From assembly GCA_048268845.1 (NCBI GenBank), contig JBLWUQ010000006.1:62001-126000 (forward strand): a stretch of 64,000 nucleotides of DNA. The letters run 5' to 3'. The notes below the pieces were generated by a model. That model was not told where the DNA came from, did not search any database, and was given only the letters and a program-made list of their open reading frames with translations. The translations under genes were made by a program, and so were the position numbers. This DNA is from Muriiphilus sp048268845 (GTDB taxonomy: Bacteria > Pseudomonadota > Alphaproteobacteria > Rhodobacterales > Rhodobacteraceae). Of this stretch, positions 39,617 to 47,819 are shown piece after piece (position 1 is the first letter of the stretch; each line of letters begins with the position of its first letter).

Positions 39617-40609
39617 TCACTTCACCGCCGGGGCCAGCCCCTTGGGGCGCCACATCAGGATTGCCATCATCAGGATCATGTTCGAGGCCAGCGCCAGCTT
39701 GGGCGCGAGGTAGCCGACGTAATTCGCCGTCAGCCCGACGATGATCGCGCCGAGCAGCGTGCCCCGGATCGAGCCAAGCCCGCCGATGATGACGACGATG
39801 AAGACCACGATCATCATCTCGCCGCCGAGCGCCGGGGTGATCAGCGTCTCATACCCCGCCCACATCGCACCGCCGAGTGCCGCCAGCGCCGAGCCCAGCA
39901 TGAAGACGCCGATGAACAGCCGGTTGATGTTGAAGCCAAGGCTTTCCACCATCTCGCGGTTCTCGACGCCGGCGCGGATCAGCAGACCCACCCGGCTGCG
40001 GTTCAAAAGCAGATGCAGGCCGATGAAGATTACCACGCCAAGCGTGAAGGCGAAGGCGCGGTAGACCTCGATCGTGACATCGCCGATGATCCACGATCCT
40101 TCCAGGAAATGCGGGCGCGGCACCGTCACCGGGGTGCCACCCCAGATCGCCAGGATCACCTGCTCGGACACGATCAGCGCGCCCATGGTGATCAGGATCT
40201 GGCGCAGGTGGTCGCGGTAGACCGGGCGGATGATCACGGTTTCGAACAACCACCCGGCGACAAGGCCGAACCCGATCGCGGCGATGAAGGCAAAGCCCAG
40301 AGCCATCGCGTTCAGCACCACGCTGTCGGCGGCGAGCCAATGGCGCAGCGCGATCAGGACCGAGGCGGCGACGAAAGCGCCGAAACTGATGAAGGCTGAA
40401 TGGCCGAAGTTGAGCACGTCCATCAGCCCGAACACCAGGCTGAGGCCCGAGGCCATGAGAAACACCATCAGCCCCATCGCGAGCCCGGCGACCGTCAGCG
40501 TCACCCAGGACGAGGGCGCGCCGATCAGCACGAAGGCCAGCGCCGCCAGAGCCACCGGAAGCAGGTTTACTCCGCCAAAACGTCCGATCCCATCAGCCAG
40601 TCTGTCCAT
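39617..40609 (-). CDS. livH: branched-chain-type ABC transporter permease (LivH)
   Basis: 330-residue permease with eight to nine transmembrane helices. The GLSLVFGLMDVLNFGHSAFISFGAF segment and the coupling loop LIRAGVENREMVESLGFN are typical of LivH. ATG 40609 is taken because AGGGAAC precedes it; the longer frame upstream overlaps livF and is rejected. It lies 8 bp after livF. Confidence 0.92.
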   Translation of the reverse strand: MDRLADGIGRFGGVNLLPVALAALAFVLIGAPSSWVTLTVAGLAMGLMVFLMASGLSLVFGLMDVLNFGHSAFISFGAFVAASVLIALRHWLAADSVVLNAMALGFAFIAAIGFGLVAGWLFETVIIRPVYRDHLRQILITMGALIVSEQVILAIWGGTPVTVPRPHFLEGSWIIGDVTIEVYRAFAFTLGVVIFIGLHLLLNRSRVGLLIRAGVENREMVESLGFNINRLFIGVFMLGSALAALGGAMWAGYETLITPALGGEMMIVVFIVVIIGGLGSIRGTLLGAIIVGLTANYVGYLAPKLALASNMILMMAILMWRPKGLAPAVK

Positions 40610-40617
40610 GTCGTTCC

Positions 40618-41322
40618 CTAGGTTGCGAGGCCAAGCAGGCGGTTCTGAAGGTCGGCGTCGGCGGCGAATTCGGCCATCGCGCCCTTGTGCACGACGCGAC
40701 CGTCCTCGATCACCGCCATGTCGCGGCCAAGGCTGCGGGCGAAGTGGAAATTCTGCTCGACCAAGAGGATCGTGGTGGTCCGGGCGATCTCGCGAAACGC
40801 GTCCGCCATCGCCGAGACGATGGATGGTGCCAGCCCCTTGGTCGGCTCGTCGATCAGGATCAGCGCGCGCGGCTCGACGATGGCGCGCGCCACCGCCAGC
40901 ATCTGTTTCTGCCCGCCCGACAGGCTCCAGGCCTGTTTCGTCCAGAATTGTTCGAGCGCCGGGAAAAGCTCGTAGATCCGCTTGAGCCGCGCCTTGTCGA
41001 ACTTGCCCTTGGCGGTGGCCAGCACAAGGTTTTCCTCGACCGTCAGCCCGCCGAATATCCCCATGTTCTCGGGCACATAGGCGATGCCCTTGCGCGCAAT
41101 CGCCGCCGTGCGCTGGCCCGAAATCACCTCGCCGCCAAAGCTGATCGTGCCGGCGCGCGGCACCCACAGCCCCATGATCGAGCGCAGCGTCGTGGTCTTG
41201 CCCGCGCCGTTGCGCCCCAGCAGCACGAAAACGCCGCCCTCGGGCACCGCAAAGCTGATGCCGTGCAGCACCGCATATTGGCCGATGTCGGTGTGGACGT
41301 CGTCGAGCGTCAGGAGGCTCAT
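40618..41322 (-). CDS. livF: branched-chain-type ABC transporter ATP-binding protein (LivF)
   Basis: 234-residue ATPase with Walker A GRNGAGKTTT (36-45), signature LSGGQKQML and Walker B ALILIDEPTKGL. LivF-type short C-terminus. Its ATG overlaps the livG stop by 4 bp. Acts with LivG at the cytoplasmic side of LivHM. Confidence 0.93.
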   Translation of the reverse strand: MSLLTLDDVHTDIGQYAVLHGISFAVPEGGVFVLLGRNGAGKTTTLRSIMGLWVPRAGTISFGGEVISGQRTAAIARKGIAYVPENMGIFGGLTVEENLVLATAKGKFDKARLKRIYELFPALEQFWTKQAWSLSGGQKQMLAVARAIVEPRALILIDEPTKGLAPSIVSAMADAFREIARTTTILLVEQNFHFARSLGRDMAVIEDGRVVHKGAMAEFAADADLQNRLLGLAT

Positions 41323-42086
41323 GCCGTCTCCTCCGTCGAGGTGCCGAGATAGACGTCGCGCACCACCTGGCTTTGCATGATCTCGGCGGGCGGGCCGTCG
41401 GCCAGAAGCTCGCCGTTGTGCAACACGATGATGCGGTCGGCCAGCTTGCGGATCACGTCCATCTTGTGCTCGACCAGCAGCACGGTCTTGGTCGGGTCGG
41501 TCTTGATCGTAGCGATCAGGTCCAGCACGTCGGGCGCGTGGTCCAGCGACATGCCGGCGGTCGGTTCGTCGAACATGTAGATGTCGGGCTCCATCGCCAT
41601 CAGCAGCGCCACCTCGAGCTTGCGCTGGTCGCCATGCGGCAGGGAGGCGGCGGGCTGGTGTGCCAGCCTGGTCAGGCGGGTCGCCTCGAGGGTGCGTTCG
41701 GCCGCCTCGGTCAGGTGGTGAAAGCCCTTGACCGGGCGAAAGAACCGCCAGCCGTAGCCGGCGCGCGCCTGCACCGCGAGGCGGATGTTTTCCAGCACGC
41801 TGAGTTCGGGAAAGAGGTTGGTCAGCTGAAACGCCCGGCCGATCCCCTGACGCGCCCGCGAGGACGGGGCCATTCTGGTCAGGTCCTTGCCATCCTTGAG
41901 GATCGTGCCGGAGGTGGCGGTCAACTGGCCCGAGATCAGGTTGAAATAGGTCGTCTTGCCGGCGCCGTTCGGACCCACGATGGCGGTCAGCTCGCCGGGG
42001 CGGAAGGCGCAGGACACCCGGTTCACCGCGACATGGCCGCCAAACCGGATGGTCAGGTCGCGGGTTTCAAGAGAGGGTGTTGTCAT
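41319..42086 (-). CDS. livG: branched-chain-type ABC transporter ATP-binding protein (LivG)
   Basis: 255-residue ATPase with Walker A GPNGAGKTTY, the LivG-specific GIGRAFQLTNLFPELSVLENI Q-loop region and Walker B MFDEPTAGM. The expected LSGG signature is replaced by SLPHGDQRKLEVALLMA, a common variant in this family. ATG 42086 (MTTPSLETRDL) is preferred; ATG 42107 is possible. A strong hairpin separates it from the binding-protein gene. Confidence 0.92.
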   Translation of the reverse strand: MTTPSLETRDLTIRFGGHVAVNRVSCAFRPGELTAIVGPNGAGKTTYFNLISGQLTATSGTILKDGKDLTRMAPSSRARQGIGRAFQLTNLFPELSVLENIRLAVQARAGYGWRFFRPVKGFHHLTEAAERTLEATRLTRLAHQPAASLPHGDQRKLEVALLMAMEPDIYMFDEPTAGMSLDHAPDVLDLIATIKTDPTKTVLLVEHKMDVIRKLADRIIVLHNGELLADGPPAEIMQSQVVRDVYLGTSTEETA

Positions 42087-42120
42087 GGGGGTCGTCCGCC
42101 GGGTCATCGCTCTGCGGGAA

Positions 42121-42148
42121 CCCCGGCCCGGATCGCGCCGGGCCGGGG
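42121..42148 (-). terminator. intercistronic hairpin between binding-protein gene and livG
   Basis: Perfect 11-bp GC stem (42121-42131 with 42138-42148) and 6-nt loop in the 69-bp gap, without a T run on minus. Such hairpins stabilise the upstream mRNA end and lower downstream expression, giving more binding protein than ATPase. Confidence 0.7.
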
Positions 42149-42155
42149 AATGGCG

Positions 42156-43355
42156 TCAGTCGTTGGTGCGACCGATCGGGATGTCCATCTCATCGGCTTC
42201 GATGATGCGGACCAGTTCGGGGATCGCCCACTCGACATCCTCATCGACGCGGATGCGGAAGTGCACCATGCTCTGCAGCGCCTGATGGTCCTCGGCGCGG
42301 AAGGTCATCTCGCCCTTGGGCGTGTCCCAGGACATGCCCTCCATCGCCGTGATGAGGTCTTCGGTCTCATAGCTCGCGGCGGTTTGGAGCGCCTTGACCA
42401 CGGCGAGTGCTGCCGTCATGCCACCGGCGGTGAAGAAGTCGGGCGGGCTGTCAAAGCGCTTCATGTGCTCCTCGACCAGCCAGTCGTTCACCGGGTTGTC
42501 GTAGGCCTCGTAGTAGTAATAGACCGCGCCTTCCATGCCGGGAAACCGCTTGTAGGTCGGCAGCACCGGCAGGATATGCCCGCCCATCGAGATCTCGATG
42601 TCGTAGCGGCCCGGCTCCATCGCGAGGATCTTGCCCGGCGCATCGCCGCCGCCGGCGACGTAGATCAGGATGACCTTGCGGCCTTCCTTGTCCTTCAAGG
42701 CGTTGAACATCCGTTCGGTCGCGGCGGTGAAGTCGGCGGTGCCCTGCGGCACGTATTCTTCGGTGACGACCGTGGCCCCGGTGCCGTCCAGCGCCGACTT
42801 GAAGGCGGCGATGCCCTCGCGCCCGAAGGCATAGTCCTCGGCCAGCGTCGCGACATAGAGGTTCTCGTCAGGCTGGAGCGCCAGCGCCTGCGCCTGCATG
42901 TCCATCGACGAGTTGCGCGAGGTCTTGAACACGAAGCGGTTGCTGTCCGGCCCGGTCAGGCTGTCGGCCACGGCAGGCTCGACGATCAGGATCTTGCCGT
43001 ATTCCTCGGCAATCGGCAGCATGGCCAGCGTCACGCCGGACGAGGTGGCACCGACGGCCAGAAGCACGCCGTCGTCGCCATAGGCCTCGGCCAGCACGGC
43101 GCGGGCGACGTCGGGCTTGAACTGGGCGTCCTTGATGATGATCTCGATCGGGCGGCCGTCGATGGCGTTGGTGCCACCGGTGGCGTATTCGATGCCCATC
43201 TCGAACCCGGTCTGGGCCTGACGCGAAAACGCCTCGAGGCTGTTGCCGGACAATCCGTGCACCAGCGCGATCTTGATCGGGTCCTGGGCGGCGGCGGGGC
43301 CGGCAAAGGCAACGGCGCCCGCAAGCACGGCCGCGAGCCGTGTGAATGCTTTCAT
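42156..43355 (-). CDS. ABC transporter substrate-binding protein (Leu/Ile/Val-binding type)
   Basis: 399-residue periplasmic binding protein. The signal peptide ends AAAQ (residues 1-23); the rest is a type I periplasmic fold beginning IKIALVHGLSGNSLEAF with GVLLAVGATSSGVTLAMLPIAEEYGKI. Ligand unknown: the family also binds amides, aromatic acids and other small molecules. First gene of the operon SBP-livG-livF-livH-livM-hydrolase, divergent (101 bp) from the PAS-LuxR regulator that probably controls it. Confidence 0.9.
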   Translation of the reverse strand: MKAFTRLAAVLAGAVAFAGPAAAQDPIKIALVHGLSGNSLEAFSRQAQTGFEMGIEYATGGTNAIDGRPIEIIIKDAQFKPDVARAVLAEAYGDDGVLLAVGATSSGVTLAMLPIAEEYGKILIVEPAVADSLTGPDSNRFVFKTSRNSSMDMQAQALALQPDENLYVATLAEDYAFGREGIAAFKSALDGTGATVVTEEYVPQGTADFTAATERMFNALKDKEGRKVILIYVAGGGDAPGKILAMEPGRYDIEISMGGHILPVLPTYKRFPGMEGAVYYYYEAYDNPVNDWLVEEHMKRFDSPPDFFTAGGMTAALAVVKALQTAASYETEDLITAMEGMSWDTPKGEMTFRAEDHQALQSMVHFRIRVDEDVEWAIPELVRIIEADEMDIPIGRTND

Positions 43356-43456
43356 GGTATCCTCCCTTGTCGACTTCGGGCGGCTGTTGTGCCGGGCCGA
43401 GCGGTCGTCTAGTTTGTGCAGGCAACATTCAGCACAGACCGGTCCGGGGCAAGATC

Positions 43457-44068
43457 GTGGAAATACCTAAGCCAGAGCAGGATCCCTTCGCGGGCGGCTC
43501 GCTTGCCGAACTGGCCTATCTCTATGCCCCGATCGGGCTGGTGGTGACGGAAAACCGGGTGATCCGCGACTGCAACACCGCCTTTGCCGAGATGTTCGGC
43601 TATTCGCGCGAGGCGCTGCGCGACCAGCTTTTCGTGATCCTCTATCCTTCCGACGACGAGTTTCGCAACATCCGCGACCGTGGCGTCAAGCAGTTGCAGG
43701 AGACCAACCGCTACTGGGACGAGCGCGTGATGGCGCGCAAGGACGGCACCCTGTTCTGGTGCCGGGTGCGCGGACATTCCTTCACCCCCGACGCGCCCCT
43801 GCAACGCGCGGTCTGGAGCTTTGCCGACCTGTCGCCAACCCGCCCCTACTTTCCCCTGACCCGACGCGAGCGCGAGATCCTCAGCCACCTGTCCGAAGGC
43901 CTGTCGAGCAAGGAGATCGCCCGCCACCTCGACATCTCGCACCGCACCGTCGAGGTCTACCGCGCCAAGCTCCTGAAGAAATTCGAGGTCAAGAACACCT
44001 CGGCCCTGTTCAACGCGCTGGGCGCGATCGAGGGCGATCACATCATCTCGCACGGTCCCGCAACCTGA
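43457..44068 (+). CDS. PAS-LuxR transcriptional regulator
   Basis: 203-residue regulator. An N-terminal PAS domain (about 15-120: ENRVIRDCNTAFAEMFGYSREAL, with MARKDGTLFWCRVRG) is followed by a LuxR/FixJ-type HTH (about 135-190: LTRREREILSHLSEGLSSKEIARHL then SHRTVEVYRAKLLKKF). GTG 43457 is the preferred start; an upstream in-frame ATG at 43346 falls within the divergent gene. Probably the ligand- or redox-sensing regulator of the adjacent importer operon. Confidence 0.85.
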   Translation: MEIPKPEQDPFAGGSLAELAYLYAPIGLVVTENRVIRDCNTAFAEMFGYSREALRDQLFVILYPSDDEFRNIRDRGVKQLQETNRYWDERVMARKDGTLFWCRVRGHSFTPDAPLQRAVWSFADLSPTRPYFPLTRREREILSHLSEGLSSKEIARHLDISHRTVEVYRAKLLKKFEVKNTSALFNALGAIEGDHIISHGPAT

Positions 44069-44081
44069 CCGCACAGGCCGC

Positions 44082-44102
44082 GCGCCACTGGCCGGGTGGC
44101 GC
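44082..44102. other. hairpin between PAS-LuxR gene and nadA
   Basis: Perfect 7-bp stem GCGCCAC/GTGGCGC (44082-44088 with 44096-44102) and a 7-nt loop, without a T run. It may end or stabilise the regulator transcript before nadA. Confidence 0.45.
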
Positions 44103-44169
44103 AATGCCCTTGAAACCCTCACCGTGCCGTGTGTAAATCAGCATTCTCTATGCATGATTGGGGAATGAC

Positions 44170-45222
44170 GTGCTCGACCTTGCCAATATCCGCGATGAAC
44201 TCGCCAAACACTACGACCTTGCGCCGAACCCGGAGCTTGCGTCGCAGATGGGCGAGATCTACGCCCGCATGGACCGGGTGGTGAACCCGGTCGAATGGGC
44301 CGTCCACGCGCCTTATGTCGCCGCGATCAACAAGCTCAAGGCGGAAAAGAACGCGGTGATCCTCGCGCATAACTACATGACGCCCGAGATCTTTCACGGC
44401 GTTGCCGACGTGGTTGGCGACAGTCTGCAACTGGCCATCGCCGCGACCAAGGTCGAGGCCGATGTCATCGTGCAATGCGGCGTGCACTTCATGGCCGAGA
44501 CCTCGAAGATCCTGAACCCCGGCAAGACCGTGCTGATCCCCGACATGGCGGCGGGCTGTTCGCTGGCCGAAAGCATCACCGCCGAAGGCGTCGCCGAGAT
44601 GCGCGCGCGCTATCCGGGTGCGCCGGTGGTCAGCTACGTCAACACCACCGCGGAGGTCAAAGCCGCCTCCGACATCTGCTGCACCTCGTCCAACGCGGCC
44701 CAGATCGTCGCCGCCCTGCCCGAGCATACGGTCATCATGACGCCCGACCAGTTCCTCGCCCAGAACGTCGCCAACCTCGTGCCCGAGAAAGAGGTGGTCT
44801 GGTGGGCCGGCTCCTGCATCGTGCATGAGCAATACACGGCAAGCGACCTGCGCGAATACCGCGCGCTGCACCCCGAAACCCGCATCATCGCCCACCCCGA
44901 ATGCACCCCCGAGGTGATCGCAGAGGCGGATTTCTCCGGCTCGACCAGCGGCATCATCAAATACGTCACCGACGAAAAGCCGAAAGAGGCGATGCTGGTC
45001 ACCGAATGTTCGATGGCCTCCAACATCGCCGACAGCCTGCCCGGCGTCGATTTCGTCGGGCCGTGCAACATGTGCCCGTTCATGAAGAAGATCACGCTGG
45101 AAAAGATCCTCTGGTCGTTGCACAGCGGACGCGAAGAGGTCATCGTCGCCCCGGAGATCGCCGTCAAGGCGCGCCGCGCGGTCGAGCGGATGATCGACAT
45201 GAGCCGCGAGCTGGGGCTTTGA
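44170..45222 (+). CDS. nadA: quinolinate synthase
   Basis: 350-residue [4Fe-4S] enzyme making quinolinate from iminoaspartate and dihydroxyacetone phosphate. Cluster cysteines are visible in VQCGVHFMAE, WAGSCIVHEQY and VGPCNMCPFM; the AHNYMTPEIFHGVADVVGDSLQL segment is typical. GTG 44170 (LDLANIRDEL) is chosen with GGGGA about 6 nt upstream; TTG 44158 would add four residues. First gene of nadABC. No regulatory box was recognised upstream. Confidence 0.95.
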   Translation: MLDLANIRDELAKHYDLAPNPELASQMGEIYARMDRVVNPVEWAVHAPYVAAINKLKAEKNAVILAHNYMTPEIFHGVADVVGDSLQLAIAATKVEADVIVQCGVHFMAETSKILNPGKTVLIPDMAAGCSLAESITAEGVAEMRARYPGAPVVSYVNTTAEVKAASDICCTSSNAAQIVAALPEHTVIMTPDQFLAQNVANLVPEKEVVWWAGSCIVHEQYTASDLREYRALHPETRIIAHPECTPEVIAEADFSGSTSGIIKYVTDEKPKEAMLVTECSMASNIADSLPGVDFVGPCNMCPFMKKITLEKILWSLHSGREEVIVAPEIAVKARRAVERMIDMSRELGL

Positions 45223-45232
45223 GGGCACGTAT

Positions 45233-46801
45233 TTGACCGAGACCATCGAGACCGGGCGCATCGTCATCGTTGGCGCGGGGCTCGGCGCACTCTATGCGGC
45301 GCTTGAGCTTGCCCCCCGCCCGGTCCTGATCGTCTCGCCCGAGACGCTGGGTCAGGGTGCCTCGTCGGCCTGGGCGCAGGGCGGGGTTGCCGCCGCGATG
45401 GACCGCACCGACAGTGCCGAGGCGCATGCCGCCGACACGATCGGCGCGGGCGCGGGCACGGTCGATGCCGAGGTCGCGGCGATGGTCACCGCCCATGCCC
45501 GCGAACACATCATCGACCTGACCGACAAGGGCACGCCGTTCGACCGCACCCCGGATGGCGGCTATGTGATGAGCCTCGAGGCCGCCCATACCGCCGCACG
45601 GGTGGTGCGGGTCAAGGGCGATCAGGCCGGTGCCAAGATCATGGAAACCCTGATCGCGGCGGTGCGCGCGGCGCCCTCGGTGCAGGTCTGCGAGCGCACG
45701 ATGGCGACCGGGCTCGAGGTCGTGGCCGGCCGCGTCACCGGCGTCCATGTCCGGGCCGCCGACCGTGACACCGAAACGGTTCTGTTGCGGGCACCGGCGG
45801 TGCTGCTGGCCGGTGGCGGATCGGGCGGGCTTTACGCCATCACCACCAACCCGCCGCGCATCCGTGGCCAGGTGATCGGGCTGGCGGCGCGCGCCGGGGC
45901 CGTGGTCGCCGATGCCGAGTTCGTGCAGTTCCACCCGACCGCGATGGACGTGGGCGAAGACCCCGCGCCACTGGCCACCGAGGCGCTGCGCGGCGAGGGC
46001 GCGCAGCTGGTCAACAAGGATGGCGCCCGCTTCATGCTGGCGCTCGATCCGCGCGGCGAGCTTGCACCGCGCGACATCGTGGCGCGCGGGATCTTCGCCG
46101 AGACGCAGGCCGGACGCCGCCCCGCGCTGGACACCCGCGAGGCGATCGGGGCCGATATCCTCACGCGCTTTCCCGGCGTGGTCGAGGCCTGCCGGCGCAA
46201 CGGCATCGACCCGGTGACCGGGACGATCCCGGTCGCCTGTGCCGCGCATTACCACATGGGCGGGATCGCCGTTGACAAGATCGGCCGCGCCAGCCTGTCC
46301 GGGCTCTGGGTTTGCGGCGAGGCGGCCTCGACCGGTCTGCACGGCGCCAACCGGCTGGCCTCGAACGGGCTGCTCGAGGCGCTGGTCTATGCCCGGCTGG
46401 CATCGCACGACATCGCGACTGAGGTCGCCCTGGCCGAGACGCCCGAGGTCGTGCTGGCCTTCGCCGAAGGCGGTAGCGACGGCTTCTCCGAGGCATCGGT
46501 CACGCGGCTGCGCCAGACCATGACCGACCATGTCGGCGTCCTGCGCGATGCGGCGGGGCTGACCCAAGCGCTGGCGAGCATCGCCGCGCTCGAGACCGAG
46601 GAATCGCAGTCACAGACCTTCGCCAACATGACCGCCACCGCCACGCTGATCGCCGCGGCCGCGCTTGCCCGCACCGAGTCGCGCGGCGGGCATTTTCGCA
46701 CCGATTTCCCCGATAGCGACCCGGATCAGGCGCATCGCAGCCGGATGACACTGGACGAGGCGCTGGCGATCCGCGCCCGCTGCGAGGAGGCACAGCCATG
46801 A
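45233..46801 (+). CDS. nadB: L-aspartate oxidase
   Basis: 522-residue FAD enzyme oxidising aspartate to iminoaspartate for NadA. The dinucleotide-binding GAGLGALYAALEL (about 14-26) is near the start, followed by SSAWAQGGVAAAMD, the FHPTAM and HYHMGGIAVD catalytic segments and the GLHGANRLASNGLLEAL FAD motif. The start is TTG 45233, 10 bp after nadA, with GAGGGC upstream. Its stop overlaps the nadC ATG. Confidence 0.95.
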   Translation: MTETIETGRIVIVGAGLGALYAALELAPRPVLIVSPETLGQGASSAWAQGGVAAAMDRTDSAEAHAADTIGAGAGTVDAEVAAMVTAHAREHIIDLTDKGTPFDRTPDGGYVMSLEAAHTAARVVRVKGDQAGAKIMETLIAAVRAAPSVQVCERTMATGLEVVAGRVTGVHVRAADRDTETVLLRAPAVLLAGGGSGGLYAITTNPPRIRGQVIGLAARAGAVVADAEFVQFHPTAMDVGEDPAPLATEALRGEGAQLVNKDGARFMLALDPRGELAPRDIVARGIFAETQAGRRPALDTREAIGADILTRFPGVVEACRRNGIDPVTGTIPVACAAHYHMGGIAVDKIGRASLSGLWVCGEAASTGLHGANRLASNGLLEALVYARLASHDIATEVALAETPEVVLAFAEGGSDGFSEASVTRLRQTMTDHVGVLRDAAGLTQALASIAALETEESQSQTFANMTATATLIAAAALARTESRGGHFRTDFPDSDPDQAHRSRMTLDEALAIRARCEEAQP

Positions 46802-47643
46802 CCACCACCCTGCCCGACCTCGTGCTTGAACCCATGGTGCGCGCCGCGCTGATCGAGGATCTCGGCCAGTTCGGCGACATCACCACCCGCACGGTGATCC
46901 CCGAGGGCGTGACCTACCGCGCCCGGCTCAACGCCCGCGAAGACGGGGTGGTGTCGGGGATGCAGATCGCGCGCATGGCGTTTCATCTGGTCGATCCGGC
47001 CTTGCAGATCGAAACTCTCTTGGCCGACGGTCAGCCCTGCACCAAGGGCCAGAGCCTGATGACAATCGAGGGTTCAGCCGCCTCGATCCTGTCGGGCGAG
47101 CGGGTGGCGCTCAATTTCGCCGGGCGGCTTTCGGGCATCGCCAGCCTGACCGCACTCTACGTGGCCGAGACGCGCGGCACCCACACCCGCATCACCTGCA
47201 CCCGCAAGACCACGCCGGGGCTTCGGATCGTCGAAAAGCTGGCGGTGCTGCACGGCGGCGGCTTCAACCACCGCTTCAGCCTGTCGGACGCGATCCTGAT
47301 CAAGGACAACCACATCGCCGCCGCCGGTGGCATCAAGGCGGTGCTGGCGGCGACCAAGGCCAACGCGAGCCACATGGTCCGGGTCGAGATCGAGGTCGAT
47401 CGACTCGACCAGCTTGCCGAAGTGCTGGACATCGGCGGGGCGGATGTGGTGCTGCTCGACAACATGGACCCCGACACGCTGCGCGAAGCGGTAGCGATGG
47501 CGGCGGGCCGCGTGGTGCTGGAGGCGTCGGGCAACATGACGCTCAACCGCATCGCCGAGGTCGCGGCGACCGGGGTGGATTACATCTCGTCCGGCGCGCT
47601 GACCCATTCGGCGCGCGCGCTCGACCTCGGGCTCGACTTCTGA
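46798..47643 (+). CDS. nadC: nicotinate-nucleotide diphosphorylase (carboxylating)
   Basis: 281-residue quinolinate phosphoribosyltransferase giving nicotinate mononucleotide, the third step of de novo NAD synthesis. Motifs: LNFAGRLSGIASLTALYV, TRKTTPGLRIVEKLAV (catalytic Lys/Arg), LIKDNHIA and LDNMDPDTLREAV. ATG overlaps nadB by 4 bp, so nadABC form one coupled operon. Confidence 0.96.
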   Translation: MTTTLPDLVLEPMVRAALIEDLGQFGDITTRTVIPEGVTYRARLNAREDGVVSGMQIARMAFHLVDPALQIETLLADGQPCTKGQSLMTIEGSAASILSGERVALNFAGRLSGIASLTALYVAETRGTHTRITCTRKTTPGLRIVEKLAVLHGGGFNHRFSLSDAILIKDNHIAAAGGIKAVLAATKANASHMVRVEIEVDRLDQLAEVLDIGGADVVLLDNMDPDTLREAVAMAAGRVVLEASGNMTLNRIAEVAATGVDYISSGALTHSARALDLGLDF

Positions 47644-47676
47644 AGCGGCCCGCAACCCCTTGACGAAAAAGAAAAA

Positions 47677-47699
47677 GGGACGCCACGTGGCGCCCCAGT
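47677..47699 (+). terminator. probable nadABC terminator
   Basis: An 8-bp stem with one mismatch (47677-47684 with 47689-47696) lies 33 bp after the nadC stop, followed by a short AGTTT. Weak but well placed. Confidence 0.45.
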
Positions 47700-47787
47700 T
47701 TCGCTGATAAGGCTCGTCATTGTACCGCCCGGTTTCTGCCTGCGGCCCTATCCGCGTCAGGGGCGAGCGCACCCGCCCCCGTGTTCG

Positions 47788-47812
47788 AGCGGGGCGCGCG
47801 ATGCGCCCCGCT
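47788..47812 (-). terminator. hairpin at the 3' end of nrdJ
   Basis: Perfect 10-bp GC stem (47788-47797 with 47803-47812) with a GCGAT loop, 8 bp past the nrdJ stop on minus. No T run; probably an mRNA end or stabilising structure. Confidence 0.55.
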
Positions 47813-47819
47813 GTATTCC

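Noticed and set aside
41373..43412. 679-codon plus-strand frame
   Set aside because: Antisense to livG and the binding-protein gene, which have clear motifs, signal peptide and operon spacing.
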